DNA of 64,000 nucleotides from Chryseobacterium caseinilyticum. Its GTDB lineage: Bacteria > Bacteroidota > Bacteroidia > Flavobacteriales > Weeksellaceae. Position 1 is the stretch's first letter, and each line of letters begins with the position of its first letter. The notes beneath the pieces were generated by a model. The model was not told the origin of the DNA and did no database searches. It was given only the letters and a program-made list of their open reading frames with translations. The translations under genes were made by a program, and so were the position numbers. The stretch is from positions 930,001 to 994,000 of the forward strand of contig NZ_JACYFS010000001.1 in NCBI RefSeq assembly GCF_014837145.1. The letters run 5' to 3'. Shown piece by piece: positions 17,289 through 23,729 of the stretch.

Positions 17289-18098
17289 TTAAAAATCCAG
17301 TTGAAAAGCTTTCTCTTCATCACTCACAATTCCCAATGCTTCATAAACATACTCAAATGTCGATAACAGCACCGGTTTTCCGTTGATTACCGCAACATCA
17401 TGCTCAAAATGCGCAGAAGGTTTGTTGTCTAAAGTCGTTACCGTCCAGCCATCGCTGTGGAACTTCACTTTTTCAGTGCCAAGATTAATCATGGGCTCAA
17501 TAGCGATTGTTAAACCATCTTTAATGACTTTACCACTTCCCTGTCTTCCGTAATTGGGAACCTGAGGATCTTCATGCATCTTTCTTCCGACTCCGTGACC
17601 CACCAGTTCTTTAACGACACCGTAACCCTGTTTTTCACAGTGGTTCTGGATGGCATAAGAAATATCTCCGATTCTTTTTCCTCTCACACACTGCTCGATT
17701 CCTTTGTACAGAGATTCTTTGGCAACTTTCAGTAATTTTTTGGTTTCAGGATCAACTTCTCCGATCTCGAATGTGTAAGCGTGATCTCCTACAAATCCGT
17801 TGAGAATAGCGCCACAATCTACAGAAAGCACATCGCCTTCCTTGATTTCTTCCTTGCTTGGAAAACCGTGTACCACCTGATCATTAGGCGAAATACAAAG
17901 TGAATAAGGAAAACCTCCGTATCCTAAAAATGCGGGCTCAGCGCCGTGATCTTTGATAAAATCGTGAGCCAATTTATCTAAATGAAGCGTCGTAATTCCC
18001 GGTTTGATTTCTTTTGCAATCATTCCCAAAGTTCTGGAAACCAGTCTTGCGCTTTCTTTCATCAGACGAAGCTCGTCTATATTTTTTAAATGAATCAT
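17289..18098 (-). CDS. map: Type I methionine aminopeptidase
   Basis: Removes the N-terminal methionine from nascent proteins. The 269-residue enzyme shows the pita-bread fold motifs with the expected metal ligands: SVDCGAILNGFVGDHAYTF (two Asp), GHGVGRKMHEDP (His), IAIEPMI (Glu) and FEHDVAV near the C-terminus. It is cytoplasmic and of normal type I length without an N-terminal zinc extension. Confidence 0.95.
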   Translation of the reverse strand: MIHLKNIDELRLMKESARLVSRTLGMIAKEIKPGITTLHLDKLAHDFIKDHGAEPAFLGYGGFPYSLCISPNDQVVHGFPSKEEIKEGDVLSVDCGAILNGFVGDHAYTFEIGEVDPETKKLLKVAKESLYKGIEQCVRGKRIGDISYAIQNHCEKQGYGVVKELVGHGVGRKMHEDPQVPNYGRQGSGKVIKDGLTIAIEPMINLGTEKVKFHSDGWTVTTLDNKPSAHFEHDVAVINGKPVLLSTFEYVYEALGIVSDEEKAFQLDF

Positions 18099-18159
18099 TC
18101 GTAAATAAGAACCAAGAGATAAGGAAAAAGAAACAAGTTATCCGACTCTTTGTTCAATT

Positions 18160-18525
18160 TTAATTAATATTATCTTTTTTATCGTTTGTTTTATTGAGAA
18201 TACTTCCAAAAATATTCTTCAGTTCAAAACTTTCTTTTAGAAGAGCATCCAGTTCAGAGGACTCAAAATCATTTAATGATTTTATAATTCTCAACCAGTA
18301 GTTCGTTTCTCTGGTTTCCCTCAAAGATCTTCTGATTTTATTTCGAAAATCCTTCAAAGAGGAACCAGCCTGAGACTCTTCATAATTTGCTCCAAGTGAG
18401 GTAGCCGATTTACATATTTGAAACCTGATTACTTTGTACTCAGGATAGTTTGGCAGATTTCGAAGAAATTTAATACAGTTGACTCCAAACTTAAAAGTTC
18501 TTTCAAGTAAATCATTATCTCTCAT
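18160..18525 (-). CDS. Four helix bundle protein (23S rRNA IVS-type)
   Basis: A 121-residue all-helical protein of the four-helix-bundle family named after proteins encoded in 23S rRNA intervening sequences. Characteristic features are RTFKFGVNCIKFLRNLP, QICKSATSLGANYEESQAGSS, and the RKIRRSLRETRETNYWLRII helix. Function is not known; members are scattered patchily in Bacteroidota chromosomes. It stands between map and a HAD-type gene with 62-base gaps on each side and no relation to either, consistent with a recent insertion. Confidence 0.85.
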   Translation of the reverse strand: MRDNDLLERTFKFGVNCIKFLRNLPNYPEYKVIRFQICKSATSLGANYEESQAGSSLKDFRNKIRRSLRETRETNYWLRIIKSLNDFESSELDALLKESFELKNIFGSILNKTNDKKDNIN

Positions 18526-18587
18526 TAAAATACGAGTTTAAATTTTACTTTATTTAATTTTGTATCTTTTTACTTTTATCTTGTTTC

Positions 18588-19016
18588 TTACCAAAATAAA
18601 CCTTTCTTCTTTTCTCTCTTTAATTTTGAGTAGGCTAAGACTTCGCCGCCTTCTACACGGAATTCAATTCTTTCTGTGATGATATTGTAGATTTCTCCCC
18701 AGCCCGGAAAACCGCCGATATTTCTGTCATCGATAAACCAGTCGGCATCAATTTTTCTGGATTGTGTGGCAGAATCAAATACCTCACCTTCAAAACTTGA
18801 GTTTACAGCGTAGAATTCTACACCGTTTTTTCTGCAGAATTCGATGGCATCTTCCAGAGCGGGACCGTGACGGTACGTCCAAAGAATCAATCTGTATCCT
18901 TCAGACTGTAACTTTTTTAAGGTTTCAAAAGCAAAAATTTTAGCTTTCCCTACCGCCGGATAGGCATCTTCCACTACTGTTCCGTCAAAATCTACTGCTA
19001 TTTTTTTATTATTCAT
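18588..19016 (-). CDS. BT0820-family HAD-type phosphatase
   Basis: A 142-residue HAD-superfamily protein with motif I IAVDFDGTVVED at the N-terminus, LWTYRHG as motif II region and DWFIDDRNIGG as the Asp-rich motif IV, matching the BT0820-type subfamily of Bacteroidota. The substrate is unknown. A TATCTTTG -7 box lies just upstream, so it has its own promoter. Confidence 0.85.
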   Translation of the reverse strand: MNNKKIAVDFDGTVVEDAYPAVGKAKIFAFETLKKLQSEGYRLILWTYRHGPALEDAIEFCRKNGVEFYAVNSSFEGEVFDSATQSRKIDADWFIDDRNIGGFPGWGEIYNIITERIEFRVEGGEVLAYSKLKREKKKGLFW

Positions 19017-19039
19017 CTTTTATGTATGATTTAGCTCGG

Positions 19040-19047
19040 CAAAGATA
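19040..19047 (-). promoter_or_regulatory. -7 box for HAD gene
   Basis: Reads TATCTTTG on the minus strand, 23 bases upstream of the HAD gene ATG. Confidence 0.6.
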
Positions 19048-19061
19048 CTAAATAAAATAAA

Positions 19062-19087
19062 AGAGTGCTGCATTGCTGCGGCACTCT
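19062..19087 (-). terminator. Hairpin terminator after the desaturase
   Basis: AGAGTGCTGC and GCGGCACTCT form a stem; on the minus strand it is followed by a TTTTATTTTATTT tail. It ends the desaturase transcript just before the HAD gene promoter. Confidence 0.75.
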
Positions 19088-19115
19088 GTATTTATAAAAA
19101 CTGTTAAATCGAAAT

Positions 19116-20096
19116 CTAACTTTTAACCCAATTAAACTGAAACTGCAGATCCGGAGTAGAAATTCTGTCTGTAATTTTCTGAAGTCTTGACGGAAGTTTC
19201 ATTAAATATTCCTGAGCTTTTTCTGCCTTTTCTGTAAGTCCTGTGATGTGCTCAATTTTCCATTCATCCAGAAGATCTTTCATAATATTGATGTAGTCCT
19301 GACCTGTATAAACCATACATCTCTGTGCTGCATCTGAGAAATGTCCCCAAAGTTCACCTGCTGCCTGACCAGACTGTCTCATCATGTGCGCAGGCATCAC
19401 GATTTTTTTACGCATCATATCTTCAAATGCCAAAATCATTTCCGACGGATCTAATTCTAAAATTTTTGCAACAAAATGCTTGTAGGCTTTAGCGTGTCTT
19501 GCTTCATCAGCCGCAATTACACCACACATCTTCGCCAGTTTTCCGTTTCCGGTCTGTTTTGCCAAAGTTCCTACTCTTCTGTGCGAAACGTTGGTTGCTG
19601 TTTCCTGAAAACTTGTATAAACAAAGTTTCTGTAAGGATCCATACTTGTTCCGATATCAAAACCATCACTGATCAGATATTGGGTAGTGATTTCCATCTG
19701 TCTCATATTTACCCTTCCACACAGGTAAAGGTATTTTCCGAGAAGGTCACCGTGTCTGTTTTCTTCGGCCGTCCATGATCTGATCCAGCTCGCCCAGCTC
19801 GGTCCGCTTTTTTCCTGATCAATTCCGTCTACGCTCATCAACCATGATTCGTAAGAAGGCAATGCCTCTTCTGTAATACAGTCACCGATAAGCGTTACGA
19901 ACAAATCATAAGGCATCTCGCGTGCGAAAGTCTGAATTTCTTCTAAATCATATTTAAAATCAGCACTTGACGGATCCGGAAGATAATCTGAGGGCTGCCA
20001 AATTTTTTCGATAGGGGTCAAAAATTTATCAAGAAAAGAGCCCACTTCCTTTTCCAAAATTCCCATTACTTCTTTCCTTACCAAGCTTTGATACAT
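19116..20096 (-). CDS. Acyl-ACP desaturase (plant-type soluble di-iron)
   Basis: A 326-residue soluble enzyme of the FA_desaturase_2 family, which introduces a cis double bond into acyl-ACP using a carboxylate-bridged di-iron site and ferredoxin. The two iron-binding helices are visible as EENRH (about residues 111-115) and DEARH (about 197-201). No membrane segments are present. In this window it is monocistronic, with its own -7 box and terminator. It would supply unsaturated fatty acids aerobically, complementing the FabI step encoded at 32973. Confidence 0.92.
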   Translation of the reverse strand: MYQSLVRKEVMGILEKEVGSFLDKFLTPIEKIWQPSDYLPDPSSADFKYDLEEIQTFAREMPYDLFVTLIGDCITEEALPSYESWLMSVDGIDQEKSGPSWASWIRSWTAEENRHGDLLGKYLYLCGRVNMRQMEITTQYLISDGFDIGTSMDPYRNFVYTSFQETATNVSHRRVGTLAKQTGNGKLAKMCGVIAADEARHAKAYKHFVAKILELDPSEMILAFEDMMRKKIVMPAHMMRQSGQAAGELWGHFSDAAQRCMVYTGQDYINIMKDLLDEWKIEHITGLTEKAEKAQEYLMKLPSRLQKITDRISTPDLQFQFNWVKS

Positions 20097-20119
20097 TCTA
20101 AATTGATTTATTTGAGTTG

Positions 20120-20127
20120 CAAAGATA
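20120..20127 (-). promoter_or_regulatory. -7 box for the desaturase
   Basis: Reads TATCTTTG on the minus strand, 23 bases upstream of the desaturase ATG. Confidence 0.65.
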
Positions 20128-20182
20128 TGATTTAATTTATTATTTGTAACATAATATACAGTTCGTTATGATGATTATCATA

Positions 20183-20210
20183 AAAGACCGCTGTTTGTAC
20201 AACGGCCTTT
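20183..20210 (-). terminator. Hairpin terminator after gpmI
   Basis: AAAGACCGCTGT and ACAACGGCCTTT pair with G-U wobbles, followed on the minus strand by TTTTAT. It lies 26 bases after the gpmI stop. Confidence 0.65.
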
Positions 20211-20236
20211 ATGCATTTATATTGCTGTATATTTTT

Positions 20237-21778
20237 CTAACTCACAAGAATATCTCCCGTCATGATTGCGGGAATCTCCACACCCATCACATGCAGAATT
20301 GTTGGAGCCATGTCGCCGAGTTTTCCATCTTTGAGTTTCCATTCATGATCTTTATCCATCACAATCAGAGGAACAAGATTGGTTGAATGCTGTGTATTCG
20401 GGGATCCATCGGCATTTCTCATTACATCAGAATTTCCGTGGTCTGCCAGGATGAAAACAGCATAACCATTTTCGTAAGCTGTTGTAGCAACCTGTTCAAT
20501 GCATTTATCCACCGTTTCGGCAGCTTTTACAGCGGCTTCAAAAACTCCGGTGTGCCCTACCATATCAGTGTTTGCAAAATTCAAACAGATAAAATCTGCA
20601 GATTGATTTTTAAGTTCAGGCAAAATAACATTGGTAATATCGTAAGCAGACATTTCAGGTTTCAGATCGTAGGTAGGAACATCTTTCGGGCTTGGACAAA
20701 GCAATCTTCTCTCACCCTGATATTCTTCTTCCCTTCCACCGCTAAAGAAAAATGTAACGTGTGGATATTTCTCCGTTTCTGCAATTCTGATTTGTGATTT
20801 TCCGTTTCTCTCCAGAATTTCACCCATTGTTTCCTTTAAAACATCTTCATCGAAAACCACTTTTACATTCTGATACGTTTTATCGTAATTGGTCAGTGTA
20901 ACATAATATAAATCCAGTTTTCTCATCTGGTAATCCGGCAAGTCGTGCTGACAGAGAACTTCAGTAATCTCGCGACCGCGGTCTGTACGGAAATTGAAGC
21001 AAATCACAACATCGCCATCTACCATTTTCGCCACCGGAACAATATTTCCTATCTGTGTTTCTTTGGTAAGGATGATTGGTTTGATAAATTCGTCTGTGAT
21101 ATTGTCATTATAAGATTCCTGAATTGCTGACAATACATCAGTAGTTCTGAAGCCGATTCCTGAGCACATTGCATCATAAGCCAGTCTCACACGCTCCCAT
21201 CTTCTGTCTCTGTCCATTGCAAAATATCTTCCGGTAACCGTTGCCAGTTTTCCGGTGGTCTGAGCCATATGCTCCTGCAGTTCTGAGATAAATTCCAAAC
21301 CTGAATGCGGATCACAGTCGCGACCGTCTGTAAATGCGTGAACGTAAACGTTTTCATTTAAACCAAAATCTTTGGCGGCAGACAGAAGTCCTTTTAAGTG
21401 ATTGATATGGGAATGAACGCCACCATTGGAAACCAAACCGATGAAGTGTACACTTTTATTTTCTCTTTTAGCATAATCAAAAGCGTCAACAATTACCTGC
21501 TCGTGGCCAAGCGTTCCGTTTTCTACAGCCATGTTGAGTTTTACCAGATTCTGGTAAACAACTCTTCCGGCACCCAAATTCATATGACCTACTTCAGAAT
21601 TTCCCATTTGTCCTGCAGGAAGACCTACGGCAAGACCGCTGGCTTCAAGCGTGGTGTGTGGAAATTTCTGGAAACAGCTGTCCATAAACGGTGTGTTGGC
21701 CTGTTCAATGGCCGAAACTTCAGGATTCAGTCCGATTCCCCATCCGTCAAGGATTGCTAATATTGCTTTTTTTGACAT
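20237..21778 (-). CDS. gpmI: 2,3-bisphosphoglycerate-independent phosphoglycerate mutase
   Basis: Interconverts 3- and 2-phosphoglycerate in glycolysis. The 513-residue length is typical. The N-terminal DGWGIG, the catalytic serine region MGNSEVGHMNLGAGRVVYQ, the DGRDCDP loop, GRYFAMDRDRRWER, and the C-terminal metal motifs FANTDMVGHTG and ADHGNSD are all present. It has a TAAATTTG -7 box and its own terminator, so it is a single-gene unit. Confidence 0.97.
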   Translation of the reverse strand: MSKKAILAILDGWGIGLNPEVSAIEQANTPFMDSCFQKFPHTTLEASGLAVGLPAGQMGNSEVGHMNLGAGRVVYQNLVKLNMAVENGTLGHEQVIVDAFDYAKRENKSVHFIGLVSNGGVHSHINHLKGLLSAAKDFGLNENVYVHAFTDGRDCDPHSGLEFISELQEHMAQTTGKLATVTGRYFAMDRDRRWERVRLAYDAMCSGIGFRTTDVLSAIQESYNDNITDEFIKPIILTKETQIGNIVPVAKMVDGDVVICFNFRTDRGREITEVLCQHDLPDYQMRKLDLYYVTLTNYDKTYQNVKVVFDEDVLKETMGEILERNGKSQIRIAETEKYPHVTFFFSGGREEEYQGERRLLCPSPKDVPTYDLKPEMSAYDITNVILPELKNQSADFICLNFANTDMVGHTGVFEAAVKAAETVDKCIEQVATTAYENGYAVFILADHGNSDVMRNADGSPNTQHSTNLVPLIVMDKDHEWKLKDGKLGDMAPTILHVMGVEIPAIMTGDILVS

Positions 21779-21799
21779 TCTTTGAAAATTTTAACAAAA

Positions 21800-21807
21800 C
21801 AAATTTA
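21800..21807 (-). promoter_or_regulatory. -7 box for gpmI
   Basis: Reads TAAATTTG on the minus strand, 21 bases upstream of the gpmI ATG. Confidence 0.55.
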
Positions 21808-21930
21808 TCCATTTATAAATGAAAATCCGAATTTGTGGTGCTTAAATTTTGATTAAAGACTGTTAAAACCCAAGATTAAAAACATTTCTAATTGTAATAT
21901 TATTATACTTATTAATATTAAATTTATGGT

Positions 21931-22397
21931 ATGATAAAAATTAAAAAATACATTGTTCTAATTTCAGCATTATTTCTCTTTGCCTCTGTATCTTGTAATT
22001 ATCATAAAAAATCAAATAAAATTGAAAATGTATCAGAAAATCTATCTGCTTTACAAAAAATATTAGATGTTTCTAAATTCAAACCACAAAAAGTTAAATT
22101 TCAACACATTTATATTGATCATTCTAAAGGCATTCTTGCGGGACCTTCCGATCGTTTTATTCAGGCTGAAATGCTTTAAGATAAAAAGAAAATTGATTCA
22201 TTAAAAAACACTGTCAGTAAGTCAGAATCTGATTCACAATTCATGGAGATTAATGCTTTTTGAATAATTGGTTTGACCATAAAACTTCTGATGAACTTAT
22301 TAAAAGTCAAAATAAACTAAAAGTTTATGATGATTTCCTCTTTAATACAAGCGGAAACATTGTTTTATCAGATGATAAAATTTTGTACAGAAAATAG
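21931..22397 (+). pseudogene. Broken gene for a small lipoprotein
   Basis: The intact N-terminal part codes for 82 residues with a lipoprotein-like signal (LFLFASVSCNYHKKSN, Cys near residue 23). After a TAA at 22177 the frame continues open for 27 codons (DKKKIDSLKN...FMEINAF) to a TGA at 22261. The downstream stretch from 22260 is open in another frame (LNNWFDHKTSDELIKSQNK... to the TAG at 22395). One extra T in the T5 run at 22257-22261 would join these as AFLNNW. So one nonsense change and one homopolymer slip explain the damage. The region is clearly more AT-rich than its neighbours. The function of the original protein is unknown, and expression of the 82-residue remnant is possible. 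Confidence 0.6.
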
Positions 22398-22444
22398 CAG
22401 TTAATTAGAATCAGCATTCTATATCTTATTTGAAGAGAATTTTT

Positions 22445-22452
22445 TAATTTTG
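22445..22452 (+). promoter_or_regulatory. -7 box close to SUI1 start
   Basis: TAATTTTG ends only 4 bases before the ATG at 22457. If used, transcription would start at or next to the start codon. A well-spaced -33 TTG is not seen. Confidence 0.4.
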
Positions 22453-22456
22453 CCTT

Positions 22457-22780
22457 ATGGATTTAAGAGACCAACTGAAAAACCTTTTCCCCACTCACGA
22501 AGAGCAGGATTTTGAAATGCCCGAAGAAGCTTTTAAACAAAAAGAACCTTTGGTGTGTAAATTTGAGAAAAAAGGCAGAAACGGCAAGCCGGTAACTATA
22601 GTTGAAGGCTGGGAAGGCAGCGATGAAGATTTGAAAAAAATCTCCAAAAAAATAAAAACCACCTTAGGAATCGGTGGTTCTGAAAAGGATGGAACGATTA
22701 TCATACAGGGCGATAACCGTGATAAAATAATGGATATCCTTAAAGAAATGGGCTTCAAGACCAAAAGGGTCGGCGGATAA
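22457..22780 (+). CDS. SUI1/YciH-type translation initiation factor
   Basis: A 107-residue protein of the eIF1/SUI1 family as found in some bacteria (YciH). The N-terminal 35 residues are acidic and specific to the bacterial form; the C-terminal alpha/beta domain (about 36-107) has GRNGKPVTIVEGWEG, KKIKTTLGIGGSEKDGTIIIQGD and a closing MGFKTKRVGG. By family it binds the small ribosomal subunit and may influence start selection or act in stress. It is convergent with the leucine-rich repeat gene, whose stop lies two bases away. Confidence 0.9.
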   Translation: MDLRDQLKNLFPTHEEQDFEMPEEAFKQKEPLVCKFEKKGRNGKPVTIVEGWEGSDEDLKKISKKIKTTLGIGGSEKDGTIIIQGDNRDKIMDILKEMGFKTKRVGG

Positions 22781-22781
22781 T

Positions 22782-23678
22782 CTAGAAATAGATCTGGGTT
22801 TCCGGCATTTTTTTTCTGAGGTGTTCTACCTCATCTTTCTTCAATGGATTTCCGTTGAGAATTAATGTTTTTAAGTTTTTCAGCTGAGTAATTTCTTCAG
22901 GAATTTTTTCCAAAAGATTATTCGCCAGATTTAAACTCGCCAGCTTTTTCATATTCTTAATTTTCGGCGAAATTTTTGTGATTTTGTTTTCTCCGATGTT
23001 TAAAAATTCTAATTTTTTTAAATTTAAAATAGATTCAGGAATTGCCGTAATGGTATTTTTCTGAAGTTCGAGGTATTTTAATTTCTTTGGAAATTCAGAA
23101 TCATTCAAATCATTGATTTGATTTGAAGAGAGATTTAAAAACTGCAAATTTTTTATTTGGTCAACATCAGAAACACTGCTGATCTGATTGCTGTGAAGAT
23201 TAATTTCCTCAAGACCAGAAATTTTGGTCAGTGCCGGTGGAAAAATATTTAAATTATTGGCTTCAAGATGTACGGCTTTCAGATTCTGAAGTTTTGAAAA
23301 TTCAGGATTAATGAATGTCAGTTGATTCAGATTCATTGAAAATGTCTTCAGTTTCTGAAATGCTGTAATTTCATCAGGAATGTATTTGATGTTATTTTCA
23401 TTTAAATATAAAATTTCCATTTCCTTTAAAGTGAAAAGTACCTCATCAATTTTTTCAAAATTATTCCCCATTAAATTCAGAAAGAAAATCGAATTTAATT
23501 TTGAGATCTGTGCCGGAAGATTAAAAAGTCCCTTATCCCGGAAACTCATGCTGTAGACGGTCTCTTTAGATTGTAAAGCTGCGTCAATATCTGTATAAGT
23601 CGGATATTTTACAGGATCAATCTGAGCATTCATTTCAGATAAAAAGAACATTGAAATTAAAACCAAAAACTTCTTCAT
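22782..23678 (-). CDS. Secreted leucine-rich repeat protein
   Basis: A 298-residue exported protein with a signal peptide (MKKFLVLISMFFLSEMNAQ) followed by about ten leucine-rich repeats of roughly 23 residues (for example LKYLELQKNTITAIPESIL and LEFLNIGENKITKI). There is no membrane anchor or T9SS tail, so it is probably periplasmic. Such proteins bind other proteins, but the partner is unknown. Its start lies just after the terminator of the PhoX-like gene, so it is a separate transcription unit. Confidence 0.85.
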   Translation of the reverse strand: MKKFLVLISMFFLSEMNAQIDPVKYPTYTDIDAALQSKETVYSMSFRDKGLFNLPAQISKLNSIFFLNLMGNNFEKIDEVLFTLKEMEILYLNENNIKYIPDEITAFQKLKTFSMNLNQLTFINPEFSKLQNLKAVHLEANNLNIFPPALTKISGLEEINLHSNQISSVSDVDQIKNLQFLNLSSNQINDLNDSEFPKKLKYLELQKNTITAIPESILNLKKLEFLNIGENKITKISPKIKNMKKLASLNLANNLLEKIPEEITQLKNLKTLILNGNPLKKDEVEHLRKKMPETQIYF

Positions 23679-23682
23679 AATA

Positions 23683-23717
23683 AAAAAAGGCCACCGGAAA
23701 AATCCGGCAGCCTTATA
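23683..23717 (-). terminator. Hairpin terminator after the PhoX-like gene
   Basis: AAGGCCACCGGA and TCCGGCAGCCTT pair with a two-base internal loop, and on the minus strand are followed by TTTTTTTATT. Confidence 0.75.
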
Positions 23718-23729
23718 AAAAAATTAGTA

